Below are positions 10,218 through 22,144 of a stretch of DNA of 64,000 nucleotides, in pieces (the stretch's first letter is position 1; each line of letters begins with the position of its first letter). The stretch is taken from the NCBI GenBank assembly GCA_016219375.1, contig JACRNC010000016.1:62001-126000 (forward strand), read 5' to 3'. Under the pieces are notes generated by a model. That model was not told where the DNA came from. It saw only the letters and a list, made by a program, of their open reading frames with translations, and searched no databases. The position numbers and the translations under genes are program-made. This stretch comes from Burkholderiales bacterium (GTDB lineage: Bacteria > Pseudomonadota > Gammaproteobacteria > Burkholderiales > Burkholderiaceae_C).

Positions 10218-10403
10218 ATGTGGGATGACCTGCTCAGGGCGCTGGCCCTGATGCTGGTGATCGAGGGCCTGCTGCCCTTCATCAGCCCGGCGCGCTGGCG
10301 CAGCGTGTTCGAGCAGGCGCTCAAGCTCAACGACGGCCAGCTGCGCTTCATCGGGCTCAGCAGCATGGTTGCCGGTCTCTTGCTGCTTGCCGCCGCTCTG
10401 TAG
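10218..10403 (+). CDS. DUF2065 (YjeT-type) small membrane protein
   Basis: 61-residue protein with two predicted transmembrane helices (about residues 5-24 and 43-60) separated by a short polar segment, 'ARWRSVFEQALKLNDGQLR'. The pattern and its place directly after hflC match the DUF2065/YjeT family, which follows hflKC in many proteobacteria. No function is established. It ends 95 nt before hisZ, a gap that carries a likely new promoter, so it probably closes the hfq-hflC transcript. Confidence 0.85.
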   Translation: MWDDLLRALALMLVIEGLLPFISPARWRSVFEQALKLNDGQLRFIGLSSMVAGLLLLAAAL

Positions 10404-10463
10404 CGGCAACTTTTCGCGCGGCGCAGCAGCCTGCCGCAGCGGCCGGCCCCAGGGGGCCGCCCG

Positions 10464-10469
10464 TACAAT
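10464..10469 (+). promoter_or_regulatory. Candidate -10 element for hisZ-purA
   Basis: TACAAT, five of six matches to the sigma-70 -10 consensus, lies 29 nt before the hisZ ATG in the 95-nt gap after the DUF2065 gene. No good -35 hexamer is visible at 16-18 nt spacing, so this is tentative. Confidence 0.4.
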
Positions 10470-10498
10470 CTCGCCTTTAATCCCCGGGTGTTTTTCGT

Positions 10499-13055
<2,557 letters not shown>

Positions 13056-13124
13056 TCCATCCGGCGGGTGCCCACGCCCGCCTTCGCGCAACCGCTGCAC
13101 ACGAGAACCGAACGAGGCGAATCC

Positions 13125-13646
13125 ATGCTGACCGACGACGGCAAGCACCTGTACGTATCCTGGGACGAGTACCACCTGCTCACCGAGCGCCTGGCGCTCA
13201 AGGTGCATCACTCGGGCTGGGAGTTCGACCAGATCCTGTGCCTGGCCCGCGGCGGCATGCGCCCGGGCGACGTGCTGTCGCGCGTGTTCGACAAGCCGCT
13301 GGCCATCATGTCCACCAGCTCCTACCGGGCCGAGGCGGGCACCATCCAGGGCCGCCTGGATATGGCCAAGTACATCACCATGCCCAAGGGCGAGCTGGCC
13401 GGCCGCGTGCTGCTGGTCGATGACCTGGCCGACTCCGGCGTGACGCTGCAGGCGGTGGTCGAGCGGCTGCGCGGCATGCCGGCCATCAAGGAGCTGCGCT
13501 CGGCCGTGCTGTGGGTCAAGGGCTTGTCGACCTATGTTCCCGACTACTATGTCGAGATGCTGCCCACCAGCCCCTGGATCCACCAGCCTTTCGAGGAGTA
13601 CGACAACCTGCGCCCCGACGGGCTGGCGAAGAAGTTCGCCATCTGA
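13125..13646 (+). CDS. Purine-type phosphoribosyltransferase (Gpt-like)
   Basis: 173 residues with a type I phosphoribosyltransferase fold. The PRPP-binding loop is 'VLLVDDLADSGVTL', preceded by 'LARGGMRPGDVLSR'; near the C-terminus 'SPWIHQPFEEYD' resembles the hood region of xanthine-guanine phosphoribosyltransferase. I chose the ATG giving 'MLTDDGKHLYVSWDEY' because a GAGGCG ribosome binding site precedes it and the fold starts there; a longer frame extends upstream toward purA. Function is inferred as hypoxanthine/xanthine/guanine salvage; the substrate cannot be read from sequence. It follows purA by 69 nt. Confidence 0.85.
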   Translation: MLTDDGKHLYVSWDEYHLLTERLALKVHHSGWEFDQILCLARGGMRPGDVLSRVFDKPLAIMSTSSYRAEAGTIQGRLDMAKYITMPKGELAGRVLLVDDLADSGVTLQAVVERLRGMPAIKELRSAVLWVKGLSTYVPDYYVEMLPTSPWIHQPFEEYDNLRPDGLAKKFAI

Positions 13647-13737
13647 TGAACCACGCAACGCCGGTGACCCAAGCAGTGCGCCGGCGGCGCGTGCCGAGCC
13701 CCGGCCCGCTCATCTGCCTTGGCAGAAAGGAAGCGGG

Positions 13738-13774
13738 CAACAAAAAAGCCACGCATCTGATCGATACGTGGCTT
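13738..13774 (-). terminator. Intrinsic terminator of tRNA-Leu
   Basis: Read on the minus strand, a perfect 8-bp stem (AAGCCACG/CGTGGCTT, 13746-13753 with 13767-13774) with a 13-nt loop is followed by a run of T. It lies about 70 nt past the end of the tRNA-Leu gene, on its strand. It may also end the purA transcript weakly from the other side. Confidence 0.75.
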
Positions 13775-13840
13775 GTTTGCCGGATTGAAGCATCGCCTGC
13801 GCGATGCCTTGAACAATCACCCTTCGCTTGCGACCTGCCT

Positions 13841-13925
<85 letters not shown>

Positions 13926-13953
13926 AGGTAGATCGCGATCAGCGAAGACTTAG

Positions 13954-13982
13954 ATCTTAGACCAAAAAATTGAAGAACGCAA
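13954..13982 (-). promoter_or_regulatory. Sigma-70 promoter of tRNA-Leu
   Basis: On the minus strand, a -35 TTGCGT (13977-13982) and a -10 TAAGAT (13954-13959) are separated by exactly 17 nt. The predicted transcript would start about 20 nt before the mature tRNA. The element overlaps the region that would be the 5' end of rnr if rnr began at TTG 13970, which favours the later rnr start. Confidence 0.6.
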
Positions 13983-14008
13983 CAACTTCTGTCATCGACC
14001 TTCCGCTC

Positions 14009-16189
14009 ATGAGTGAAGTGGAGGGCATCGTCCAAGGCCATCGCGATGGTCATGGCTTCGTCGTCCGGGGCCCTGGCGAACAGGATCTCTATCTGCCGCC
14101 CCAGGAGATGCGCGCCGTCCTGCACCGCGACCGCGTCAAGGCGCGCGTGGTGCGCATGGACCGTCGCGGCCGTCCCGAGGGCCGGGTCGTCGAGATCCTG
14201 GAGCGGCGCAAGGCGCCCATCATCGGCCGCCTGCTGCACGAAGGCGGCATGTGGCTGGTCGCTCCAGAAGACAAGCGCTACGGCCAGGACATCCTCATCC
14301 CGGCCAAAGGCACGGCGGGCGCCAAGCCGGGGCAGGTGGTGGCGGTGGAGCTCACCGAGCCGCCGTCGCTGCATGCGCAGCCGGTGGGCCGCGTCACCGA
14401 GGTGCTGGGCGAGGTGGATGACCCGGGCATGGAGATCGAGATCGCAGTGCGCAAGTACGAGGTGCCGCATCGCTTCTCGGAAGCCGCGCTGGCCCAGGCT
14501 GCCAAGCTGCCCGACAAGATCCGCGCCATCGACCGCAAGCACCGCATCGACTTGACCGACGTGCCGCTGGTGACGATAGACGGCGAGGACGCGCGCGACT
14601 TCGACGACGCCGTCTACTGCGAGCCGGCCAAGGTGGGCCGCGGCAAGGGCTGGCGCCTGCTGGTGGCCATTGCGGATGTCAGCCACTACGTCAAGCCCGG
14701 CGAGGCGCTGGACCATGACGCCTATGAGCGGGCCACGTCGGTGTACTTCCCGCGGCGGGTCATCCCGATGCTGCCGGAGAAGCTCTCCAACGGCCTGTGC
14801 TCGCTCAACCCCAACGTGGACCGCCTGTCGATGGTGTGCGACATGCTGGTCAGTGCACAGGGCGAGCTGCACGCCTACCAGTTCTACCCGGCGGTGATCT
14901 GCTCGCATGCGCGCTTCACCTACACCGAGGTGGCCGCCATCCTGGGCAACACCAAGGGCGCCGAGGCACAGCGCCGCGCCGACCTCGTGCCGCACCTGCT
15001 GGACCTGCATGACGTCTACCGCGCGCTGCTCAAGCAGCGGGCCGAGCGCGGCGCGGTGGACTTCGAGACCACCGAGACGCAGATCGTCTGCGACGACAAC
15101 GGCCGCATCGAGAAGATCGTGCCGCGCGTGCGCACCGAGGCGCATCGCCTGATCGAGGAATGCATGCTCGCGGCCAACGTCTGCGCCGCGCACTTCATCG
15201 AGAAGGCCAAGCACCCGTCGCTCTACCGCGTGCACGAAGGGCCCACGCCCGAGAAGAAGGCCGTGCTGCAGGCCTACCTCAAGGCCTTGGGCCTGGGCCT
15301 GTCGATCAGCGAGGATCCCAAGCCCGGCGAGTTCCAGGCCCTGGCGCAGGCCACCAAGGACCGGCCGGATGCCGCGCAGATCCACGCCATGCTGCTGCGC
15401 TCGATGCAGCAGGCGATCTACACGCCCATCAACAGCGGCCACTTTGGCCTGGCCTACGAGGCCTATACCCACTTCACCAGCCCCATCCGGCGCTATCCGG
15501 ACCTGCTGGTGCACCGCGTGATCAAGGCGCTGCTCGGCAACGGCCGCTACAACCTGCCCGCGCCGGGCGACGAGGAGGCGCGGCCCAAGGGGCGCGGCGC
15601 CAAGGCCACGGCACAGAGCGTGGCGGGTTGGGAGCTGGCCGGCGCGCACTGCAGCGCCAACGAGCGGCGCGCGGACGAGGCCTCCCGCGACGTCGAGGCC
15701 TGGCTCAAGTGCATGTTCATGCGCGAGCGGCTGGGCGAGGAATACGGCGGCACGGTCAGCGCGGTGACATCCTTCGGCCTCTTCGTGCAGCTGGACGGCC
15801 TCTACGTGGAAGGCCTGGTGCACATCTCCGAGCTGGGCGGCGACTACTACAAGTTCGATGAGGCCCGCCAGGAGCTGCGCGGCGAGCGCTCCGGCGTGCG
15901 CTACGGCGTCGGCGCGCGGCTGCGCGTGCAGGTCAGCCGCGTGGATCTCGACAGCCGCAAGATCGACTTCCGCCTGGTGCGCGAGGGCGAGGACAGCCGC
16001 GGCTCGCGCCCGGCGGGCCGGGGCTCGCGCGAGCGCGCGGCTCCGGCGCAGGCGGAGCTTGCGGCCATCAAGGAGGCCGATCGCCAGGAGAAGGCCGACA
16101 AGCGCTCGGCCAGCGGGCGCGGCAAGGCCACGGCCAAGAAGGGCGCAGCCAAGAGCGCGGCCGGTCGCCCGGGCCGGCGGCGCAAGTAG
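14009..16189 (+). CDS. rnr: Ribonuclease R
   Basis: 726-residue 3'-5' exoribonuclease of the RNB family, which degrades structured RNA. Cold-shock-like RNA-binding domains occupy roughly residues 1-190. The RNB catalytic domain carries the magnesium-binding 'DGEDARDFDDAVY'. A C-terminal S1 domain ('LGEEYGGTVSAVTSFGLFVQ') is followed by a basic, low-complexity tail of about 70 residues. The start was set at ATG 14009; an in-frame stop at 13958 and the tRNA-Leu promoter leave no room for the N-terminal helix-turn-helix domain found in E. coli RNase R. TTG 13970 would add only 13 residues. Confidence 0.93.
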   Translation: MSEVEGIVQGHRDGHGFVVRGPGEQDLYLPPQEMRAVLHRDRVKARVVRMDRRGRPEGRVVEILERRKAPIIGRLLHEGGMWLVAPEDKRYGQDILIPAKGTAGAKPGQVVAVELTEPPSLHAQPVGRVTEVLGEVDDPGMEIEIAVRKYEVPHRFSEAALAQAAKLPDKIRAIDRKHRIDLTDVPLVTIDGEDARDFDDAVYCEPAKVGRGKGWRLLVAIADVSHYVKPGEALDHDAYERATSVYFPRRVIPMLPEKLSNGLCSLNPNVDRLSMVCDMLVSAQGELHAYQFYPAVICSHARFTYTEVAAILGNTKGAEAQRRADLVPHLLDLHDVYRALLKQRAERGAVDFETTETQIVCDDNGRIEKIVPRVRTEAHRLIEECMLAANVCAAHFIEKAKHPSLYRVHEGPTPEKKAVLQAYLKALGLGLSISEDPKPGEFQALAQATKDRPDAAQIHAMLLRSMQQAIYTPINSGHFGLAYEAYTHFTSPIRRYPDLLVHRVIKALLGNGRYNLPAPGDEEARPKGRGAKATAQSVAGWELAGAHCSANERRADEASRDVEAWLKCMFMRERLGEEYGGTVSAVTSFGLFVQLDGLYVEGLVHISELGGDYYKFDEARQELRGERSGVRYGVGARLRVQVSRVDLDSRKIDFRLVREGEDSRGSRPAGRGSRERAAPAQAELAAIKEADRQEKADKRSASGRGKATAKKGAAKSAAGRPGRRRK

Positions 16190-16296
16190 GTCGCAGGCCG
16201 CGCGGGGCGTGAAGCCAGCGGTCATCGGCCACCGACCATACGTCCCGATGGCCAGATGGTCGGATCGTCCGGACCGTTGATGGCCACCCCGGCATG

Positions 16297-17901
16297 TCAG
16301 GGCAGGCTGGGGGTCGATGCCAGTGCGCCGGCCGTCAGGGCCTGTTGCGCCGGCCAGCAGTCGGCCTGCCAGCCATGCGCCAGGACGGCCTGTCGCGCGG
16401 CCTGCTCGGCGCTCCAGCCGCGGGGCTCAGCGGCCGCCCATAGCCCGCCGATCCAGCCGGCCAGCACGTCGCCGGTGCCGGCGGTGCCCAGCCGCGCGTT
16501 GCCCGTGGGGTTGATCCAGGGCGCGGCGCCTGGTGCGGCGATGACGCTTCCCGAGCCCTTGAGCACCACCACGCTGCCGAAGCGCTCGGCCAGCCGGTGC
16601 GCGGCAGCCAGCCGATGCGCCTGCACTGTGCGCACGTCGGTTGCGAGCAGCCGGGCGGCCTCCAGTGGATGCGGCGTGAGCACGGTGGCCCAGCCGCGGC
16701 CGGCTCGGGTGGCGGTCAGTGCTTGTAGGGCCGGGTCGCGGGCCACGGCATTCAGCGCATCCGCATCCAGCACCAGCCGGGGCAGGGCACCCAGCAACTG
16801 CGGCAGGGCGGCGCCGATCGCTTCCCCCCCGCCGCAGCCGGCCACACCCACCCAGTCCTGCGCGGCGGCGGCCTGCCAGTCGATCGCCGGCCGCACCATC
16901 AGCTCGGGCGAGCCGGCGTCCGTGGCCGGCCCTGGGGCCAGCAGTTGCACATGCACGCGCCCGGCTCCCGCGTGCAGCGCCGTGCGCGCGGCCAGCCAGG
17001 CGGCGCCGGTCATGCCCGAAGCGCCGCCCAGCACGGCCACGTTGCCATAGCTGCCCTTGTGCTCGGCATGCAGGCGCGGCGACTGCGCAGCCGGCGCATT
17101 GAGCCAGGCCGTGGGTGCGCTGTCCTGCGGCGCCACGCCCAGATCGCAGAACCACACCGAGCCGGCCTGGTCCCGGCCATGTGCAGTGAACAGCGACGGC
17201 TTGAGCGTCAGCAGGCTGATCGTGTGGCGGGCGCGCACGCAGCAACCGGGCTGAGCCGGGTCATCCAGGTGGCCGGTGTCCGCGTCCAGGCCGGAGGGCA
17301 GGTCTACGGACAGCACCAGCCGGTCGCCCGCGCCGGGGCCGTCGGCCCAGTCGTTGATGCGGGCGATGGCCTGCGCGATGTCGCCTTGCGGGGCGCGCGT
17401 CACGCCCAGGCCCAGCAGCGCATCGATCACCACGTCGGCGCGCGCCAGGGCTGCGGGGGAAGGCGGTCCGGGAATGATCTCTACGCCCGCCAGCCGGGCG
17501 CGCTGCAGTGCATCCTCGGCATCGGGCGGCAGTGCTCGCCCGCTGGCCGCCCCCACGTGATGCACCGTGACCACCCAGCCCGCCGCCTGCAGGTGAATGG
17601 CGGCGTCCAGCCCGTCGCCACCGTTGTTGCCCGGGCCGGCCACGATGCAGGCCGCCCGCGCGTGCGGGGCCACCGCGCGGGCCAGCCGGGCCACGGCCGC
17701 ACCGGCCCGGCGCATGAGGGTGTGGGCGGCCAGGCAGGCCTGGGCGCGCTGCTCGATCTCCCTGCTCGCAGCGGTGCCGTAGAGCGCAAGCGGCACGGCC
17801 AGCGGCAGGGCCGCACGGCGGGGCTCGTCGCGGCAGGGCCATACGGGGGCGATCAGGGTGGCGTCGGGCTCGGGCTGGGCAGTCGGGCGGTCGTTCGGCA
17901 T
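16297..17901 (-). CDS. nnr: Bifunctional NAD(P)HX epimerase/dehydratase
   Basis: 534-residue repair enzyme that restores hydrated, inactive NADH and NADPH. The N-terminal YjeF-type epimerase domain shows 'ACIVAGPGNNGGDGLDAA'. The C-terminal ribokinase-fold dehydratase shows 'HKGSYGNVAVLGGASGMTGA', 'VLTPHPLEAARLL' and the catalytic 'AGTGDVLAGWIGGLW'. The start was placed at the ATG giving 'MPNDRPTAQPEPDA'; the open frame continues upstream but would run across the rpsB promoter. It converges on rnr with a gap of about 100 nt and diverges from rpsB. Confidence 0.92.
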   Translation of the reverse strand: MPNDRPTAQPEPDATLIAPVWPCRDEPRRAALPLAVPLALYGTAASREIEQRAQACLAAHTLMRRAGAAVARLARAVAPHARAACIVAGPGNNGGDGLDAAIHLQAAGWVVTVHHVGAASGRALPPDAEDALQRARLAGVEIIPGPPSPAALARADVVIDALLGLGVTRAPQGDIAQAIARINDWADGPGAGDRLVLSVDLPSGLDADTGHLDDPAQPGCCVRARHTISLLTLKPSLFTAHGRDQAGSVWFCDLGVAPQDSAPTAWLNAPAAQSPRLHAEHKGSYGNVAVLGGASGMTGAAWLAARTALHAGAGRVHVQLLAPGPATDAGSPELMVRPAIDWQAAAAQDWVGVAGCGGGEAIGAALPQLLGALPRLVLDADALNAVARDPALQALTATRAGRGWATVLTPHPLEAARLLATDVRTVQAHRLAAAHRLAERFGSVVVLKGSGSVIAAPGAAPWINPTGNARLGTAGTGDVLAGWIGGLWAAAEPRGWSAEQAARQAVLAHGWQADCWPAQQALTAGALASTPSLP

Positions 17902-18055
17902 GGCGGCACGATAGCGCGGCAGGTGGTCGGCACGTGAGTGGAGCGTGATCGGCGCAGTGGCCTCCACCCCATCTGCCGCCATCGGCCCGCCTTCAGCGCG
18001 GCAAGCGCCGCCCGCGCCGGGCGCCGGCTGGGAGGCTTGCCGGCCCGGGGCGTCC

Positions 18056-18083
18056 ATGACCGGTCTGCTCGCCGTGCTAGACT
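18056..18083 (+). promoter_or_regulatory. Candidate rpsB promoter
   Basis: A -10 like element TAGACT (18078-18083) lies 16 nt after ATGACC (18056-18061). It sits in the only gene-free stretch of the window longer than 300 bases (17902-18250), about 170 nt before the rpsB start, and is followed directly by the structured leader. Confidence 0.5.
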
Positions 18084-18089
18084 CTGCGG

Positions 18090-18240
18090 GTTTTTCCGAC
18101 GGCGAACGCCCTGCGGGCGCTGCGTCAGAAAAGCAAATCGCGAACCGGGCATCACAAGGTGTCGCGACGGCAGGAGGGCGCCGCAGTTTGCGCGGTCCCA
18201 CCTTGTCAGCGATCAAGCCCGGTTTTCAGACCCAACCTGT
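18090..18240 (+). promoter_or_regulatory. Structured 5' leader of rpsB, candidate S2 autoregulatory RNA
   Basis: Two nested perfect 8-bp helices are visible: AACCGGGC 18143-18150 with GCCCGGTT 18217-18224, and ACAAGGTG 18154-18161 with CACCTTGT 18199-18206. A GC hairpin (GCCC-TGC-GGGC) precedes them near 18110. The outer helix ends 16 nt before the GGAG ribosome binding site (18241-18244). GGTT 18221-18224 could instead pair with AACC 18234-18237, which would allow two states. Ribosomal protein S2 represses its own mRNA in other proteobacteria; that this leader does so is inference. Confidence 0.5.
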
Positions 18241-18250
18241 GGAGCAATCT

Positions 18251-18994
18251 ATGCCTTTCACGATGCGCGACATGCTGGAAGCCGGCGTCCATTTCGGACA
18301 CCAGACCCGCTTCTGGAACCCCAAGATGGCCCCGTATATCTTCGGCCATCGCAACAAGATCCACATCATCAACCTCGAGAAGACGCAGCCGCTTTTCGAG
18401 GACGCACTGAAGTTCATCCGCCAGCTCTCCGCGCGCCGCGGCACCATCCTGATGGTGGGCACCAAGCGCCAGGCCCGTGAGCTGGTGGCCGAGCAGGCCC
18501 GCCGCGCCGGCGTGCCTTTCGTCGACCAGCGCTGGCTGGGCGGCATGCTGACCAACTTCAAGACGGTCAAGGGTTCGCTCAAGAAGCTCAAGGACATGCA
18601 GGCCCAGGTGGAAGCCGGCCTGGAGTCGATGAGCAAGAAGGAAGGCCTGCTGTTCCAGCGCGAGCTGGCCAAGCTCGAGAAGGACATCGGCGGCATCCAG
18701 GACATGAACGCCCTGCCGGACGCCATCTTCGTCATCGACGTCGGCTACCACAAGATCGCCGTGGCCGAGGCGCAGAAGCTGGGTATCCCGGTCATCGGCG
18801 TCGTGGACACCAACCACTCGCCTGACGGCATCGACTACGTGATCCCCGGCAACGACGACTCGGCCAAGGCCGTGGCGCTGTATGCCCAGGCCGTGGCCGA
18901 CGCGGTGCTGGAAGGCCGTGCCAATGCCGTCAACGAGGTGGTGCAGGCCGCCTCCGGCAGCGACGAGTTCGTGGAAGTCAGCGAAGCCGCCTGA
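18251..18994 (+). CDS. rpsB: 30S ribosomal protein S2
   Basis: 247-residue S2. The start ATG follows GGAG at 18241-18244 and gives '[20 protein letters not shown]', the conserved N-terminus. Other conserved parts are '[10 protein letters not shown]', '[14 protein letters not shown]' and '[26 protein letters not shown]'. It heads the rpsB-tsf unit and the envelope-precursor genes beyond, and has a long structured leader. Confidence 0.98.
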   Translation: MPFTMRDMLEAGVHFGHQTRFWNPKMAPYIFGHRNKIHIINLEKTQPLFEDALKFIRQLSARRGTILMVGTKRQARELVAEQARRAGVPFVDQRWLGGMLTNFKTVKGSLKKLKDMQAQVEAGLESMSKKEGLLFQRELAKLEKDIGGIQDMNALPDAIFVIDVGYHKIAVAEAQKLGIPVIGVVDTNHSPDGIDYVIPGNDDSAKAVALYAQAVADAVLEGRANAVNEVVQAASGSDEFVEVSEAA

Positions 18995-19014
18995 TCGCAC
19001 GTCGCACGTCGACC

Positions 19015-19040
19015 AAGGGGCTGATTCAGCCCCTTTTTTT
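19015..19040 (+). terminator. Intrinsic terminator or attenuator between rpsB and tsf
   Basis: A GC-rich hairpin AAGGGGCTG-ATT-CAGCCCCTT is followed by seven T. It lies 20 nt after the rpsB stop and about 60 nt before the tsf start. A terminator at this place is also known between rpsB and tsf in E. coli, where partial read-through sets the S2 to EF-Ts ratio; the same role here is inference. Confidence 0.85.
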
Positions 19041-19103
19041 CAACATCATTCGATGCGCGCAGCGGCTCAGCAGCGACCGCCGCGCCGATCCTGGAGAAGC
19101 AAT

Positions 19104-19982
19104 ATGCCCGCAATCACCGCCAGCATGGTCGCCGACCTGCGTGCCAAGACCGACGCTCCGATGATGGAGTGCAAGAAAGCCCTGACCGAGGCTGACGGCG
19201 ACATGGCCAAGGCTGAAGAGATCCTGCGCGTCAAGCTCGGCAGCAAGGCCTCCAAGGCTGCGTCGCGCGTCACCGCTGAAGGCATCGTCGCTGCCTTTAT
19301 CGACGGCACGACCGGCGCGCTGATCGAGCTCAACTGCGAGACCGACTTCGTCTCCAAGAACGAAGACTTCCTGGCCTTCGGCAAGCAGCTGGCCGAGCTG
19401 GTCGCGCGCCAGAACCCGGCTGATGTCGCGGCCTTGTCTGCGCTGGAGATCGACGGCCAGACGGTCGAAGTGAAGCGCTCTGCGCTGATCGGCAAGATCG
19501 GCGAGAACATGGCCATCCGCCGCTTCAAGCGCTTCGCTGGCGGCGGCAAGCTTGCGAGCTACCTGCACGGCACGCGCATCGGCGTGGTCGTCGAGTACGA
19601 CGGTGACGACGTTGCCGCCAAGGACGTGGCCATGCACGTGGCCGCGATGAAGCCGGTGGCGCTGTCTTCCGACCAGGTGCCGGCCGACCTCATCGAGAAG
19701 GAACGCAGCGTCGCCACCGCCAAGGCCGCCGAGTCCGGCAAGCCCGCCGACATCGTGACCAAGATGGTCGAAGGCTCGGTGCAGAAGTACCTCAAGGAGG
19801 TCTCGCTGTTCAACCAGACCTTCGTCAAGAACGACAAGCAGACGGTCGAGCAGATGCTCAAGGCCGCCGGCACCACGGTCAAGGGCTTCACGCTCTACGT
19901 GGTCGGCGAGGGCATCGAAAAGAAGGTGGACGACTTCGCCGCCGAGGTCGCCGCCCAGGTCGCCGCTGCCAAGGGCCAGTAA
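19104..19982 (+). CDS. tsf: Elongation factor Ts
   Basis: 292-residue guanine-nucleotide exchange factor for EF-Tu. The start ATG gives '[20 protein letters not shown]'. The N-terminal UBA-like domain contains '[20 protein letters not shown]', and the core has '[15 protein letters not shown]' and '[15 protein letters not shown]'. It follows the rpsB terminator and precedes pyrH by 26 nt. Confidence 0.98.
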   Translation: MPAITASMVADLRAKTDAPMMECKKALTEADGDMAKAEEILRVKLGSKASKAASRVTAEGIVAAFIDGTTGALIELNCETDFVSKNEDFLAFGKQLAELVARQNPADVAALSALEIDGQTVEVKRSALIGKIGENMAIRRFKRFAGGGKLASYLHGTRIGVVVEYDGDDVAAKDVAMHVAAMKPVALSSDQVPADLIEKERSVATAKAAESGKPADIVTKMVEGSVQKYLKEVSLFNQTFVKNDKQTVEQMLKAAGTTVKGFTLYVVGEGIEKKVDDFAAEVAAQVAAAKGQ

Positions 19983-20008
19983 ACCGCCACACCACAAGGA
20001 CGCCTCGC

Positions 20009-20719
20009 ATGCCCGCTTACAAGCGCATCCTCCTGAAGCTTTCCGGTGAAGCCCTGATGGGCGACGATGCCTACGGCATCAACCGGGCCACGATCGTGCG
20101 CATGGTGCGCGAGATCCAGGAGGTGACGCAGCTGGGCTGCGAGGTGGCCGTGGTCATCGGTGGCGGCAACATCTTCCGCGGCGTGGCTGGCGGCTCGGTC
20201 GGCATGGACCGCGCCACTGCCGACTACATGGGCATGCTGGCCACGGTGATGAACGCGCTGGCGCTGTCGGACACCATGCGCCAGGAGGGCATGACCGCCC
20301 GCGTGATGTCCGCCATCGCCATCGAGCAGATCGTCGAGTCCTACGTGCGGCCCAAGGCGCTGCAGTATCTCGAAGAAGGCAAGGTGGTGGTCTTCGCCGC
20401 CGGCACGGGCAACCCGTTCTTCACCACCGATACCGCGGCCGCGCTGCGGGGTGCCGAGATCGGTGCGGAGGTGATGCTCAAGGCCACCAAGGTCGACGGC
20501 GTCTACACCGCCGATCCCAAGAAGGACCCGAGCGCCACTCGCTACAGTCGCATCACCTTCAACGAGGCGCTCATGCGCAATCTGGAGGTGCTGGACGCCA
20601 CGGCCTTCGCCCTGTGCCGCGACCAGAAGCTGCCGATCAAGGTCTTCAGCATCTTCAAGCCCGGCGCGCTCAAGCGCGTGGTGATGGGCGAAGACGAGGG
20701 CACGCTGGTCCACGTTTGA
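20009..20719 (+). CDS. pyrH: UMP kinase
   Basis: 236-residue hexameric amino-acid-kinase-fold UMP kinase, which makes UDP. It begins '[18 protein letters not shown]', and shows '[11 protein letters not shown]', '[17 protein letters not shown]' and '[17 protein letters not shown]'. It lies between tsf and frr in the standard order, 11 nt before frr. Confidence 0.98.
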   Translation: MPAYKRILLKLSGEALMGDDAYGINRATIVRMVREIQEVTQLGCEVAVVIGGGNIFRGVAGGSVGMDRATADYMGMLATVMNALALSDTMRQEGMTARVMSAIAIEQIVESYVRPKALQYLEEGKVVVFAAGTGNPFFTTDTAAALRGAEIGAEVMLKATKVDGVYTADPKKDPSATRYSRITFNEALMRNLEVLDATAFALCRDQKLPIKVFSIFKPGALKRVVMGEDEGTLVHV

Positions 20720-20730
20720 GGAGTACCGCA

Positions 20731-21291
20731 ATGAGCATCGCAGACATCAAGAAGACGGCCGAAGACAAGATGCACAAGTCGGTCGAGGCCTTCAAGCAGG
20801 AGCTGACCAAGATCCGCACCGGCCGCGCCCACCCTGGCATCCTGGATCAGGTCCATGTGGAGTACTACGGCTCGATGGTGCCGCTGAGCCAGGTGGCCAA
20901 CGTCACCCTGCTCGATGCCCGCACGATCAGCGTGCAGCCCTGGGAGAAGGGCATGGGTGCCAAGATCGAGAAGGCCATCCGCGAATCGGATCTGGGCCTC
21001 AATCCGGCCAGCCAGGGGGACCTGATTCGCGTGCCGATGCCCCCGCTGACCGAGGAGCGCCGCAAGGAGCTGACCAAGGTGGTCAAGGGCGCGGGCGAGG
21101 ATGCCAAGGTGGCCGTGCGCAACCTGCGCCGCGACGCCAACGAGCATGCCAAGCGCATGCTCAAGGACAAGGTCATCACCGAGGACGACGAGCGTCGCAG
21201 CGGCGAAGAGATCCAGAAGCTCACCGACCGCACGATCGCCGAGATCGACAAGCTGATCCAGGGCAAGGAAGCCGAGATCCTGGCCGTCTGA
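20731..21291 (+). CDS. frr: Ribosome recycling factor
   Basis: 186-residue factor that, with EF-G, splits post-termination ribosomes. The ATG follows a GAGGAG ribosome binding site at 20718-20723 and yields '[20 protein letters not shown]'. Conserved '[11 protein letters not shown]', '[14 protein letters not shown]' and the C-terminal helix '[16 protein letters not shown]' are present. It is the usual length and lies in the usual position after pyrH. Confidence 0.98.
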   Translation: MSIADIKKTAEDKMHKSVEAFKQELTKIRTGRAHPGILDQVHVEYYGSMVPLSQVANVTLLDARTISVQPWEKGMGAKIEKAIRESDLGLNPASQGDLIRVPMPPLTEERRKELTKVVKGAGEDAKVAVRNLRRDANEHAKRMLKDKVITEDDERRSGEEIQKLTDRTIAEIDKLIQGKEAEILAV

Positions 21292-21397
21292 GCGGCCAGT
21301 CTTGCGGGGCAGGGCGCCCGCGAGCCGGGCGTCCGGCTGCGGGAACCGATCTTGCCCGTCACCGTACGCACCGTCCGTACGCTTACAGGGGACCGGC

Positions 21398-22141
21398 ATG
21401 GAGCCAGGCGGCGTGATTCCGCAGCATGTGGCCATCGTGATGGATGGCAATGGCCGCTGGGCCAACCGGCGCTTGATGCCGCGAGCTGCCGGCCACAAGC
21501 AGGGCGTCGAGGCGCTGATCCGCGTGGTGCGGGCCTGCGTGGAGCGCGGCATCGGCCATCTGACCGTCTTCGCCTTCTCGTCGGAGAACTGGAAGCGGCC
21601 GGCCGAGGAAGTGTCGGGCCTGATGAGCCTGATGCTGTCCACTGTGAGCAAGCACGTCGGCCGCCTGGCCGAGCAAGGCGTGCGCATCCGCATCGTCGGC
21701 GACCGCAGCCGCGTGTCCGACAAGGTCCGTGGCGCCTGGGAAGAGGCCGAGCAGCGCACCGTGCACAACAGCCGGCTGGTGCTGTCGGTGGCCTTCAACT
21801 ACGGCGGGCGCTGGGACATCGTCCAGGCCTGCCAGCGCATCGCCGCCCAGGGCGTGCCGGCCCAGCAGATCGACGAGGCCTGCCTGTCGCGGCACATGGC
21901 GCTGGCCTATGCGCCGGACCCGGACCTGTTCATCCGCACCGGCGGTGAGCTGCGCCTGTCGAACTTCCTGCTCTGGCAGGCCGCATACGCGGAGCTGTAT
22001 TTCACCGACTGCCTGTGGCCCGACTTCGACTCGGCCGAGCTCGACCGGGCCCTGCAGTCTTTTGCCCGTCGCGACCGTCGATTCGGCGAAGTCCGGGAGG
22101 CAGCGCTGCCGGACCAGGGCACAGCCCAAGTGGAGGCCTGA
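21398..22141 (+). CDS. uppS: Undecaprenyl diphosphate synthase
   Basis: 247-residue cis-prenyltransferase that makes the C55 lipid carrier for peptidoglycan and O-antigen. The catalytic aspartate is D16 in 'IVMDGNGRWANRR'. Further signatures are 'FAFSSENWKRP', 'NYGGRWDI' and 'LFIRTGGELRLSNFLLWQ'. The start was placed at the ATG giving 'MEPGGVIPQHVAIVMDGNG'; the open frame extends upstream but without family similarity. It is followed by cdsA after 3 nt. Confidence 0.97.
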   Translation: MEPGGVIPQHVAIVMDGNGRWANRRLMPRAAGHKQGVEALIRVVRACVERGIGHLTVFAFSSENWKRPAEEVSGLMSLMLSTVSKHVGRLAEQGVRIRIVGDRSRVSDKVRGAWEEAEQRTVHNSRLVLSVAFNYGGRWDIVQACQRIAAQGVPAQQIDEACLSRHMALAYAPDPDLFIRTGGELRLSNFLLWQAAYAELYFTDCLWPDFDSAELDRALQSFARRDRRFGEVREAALPDQGTAQVEA

Positions 22142-22144
22142 TCC

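Noticed and set aside
17902-18216. 105-codon N-terminal extension of nnr
   Set aside because: It would run across the rpsB promoter and leader, has no similarity to the family, and the epimerase domain starts soon after the chosen ATG.
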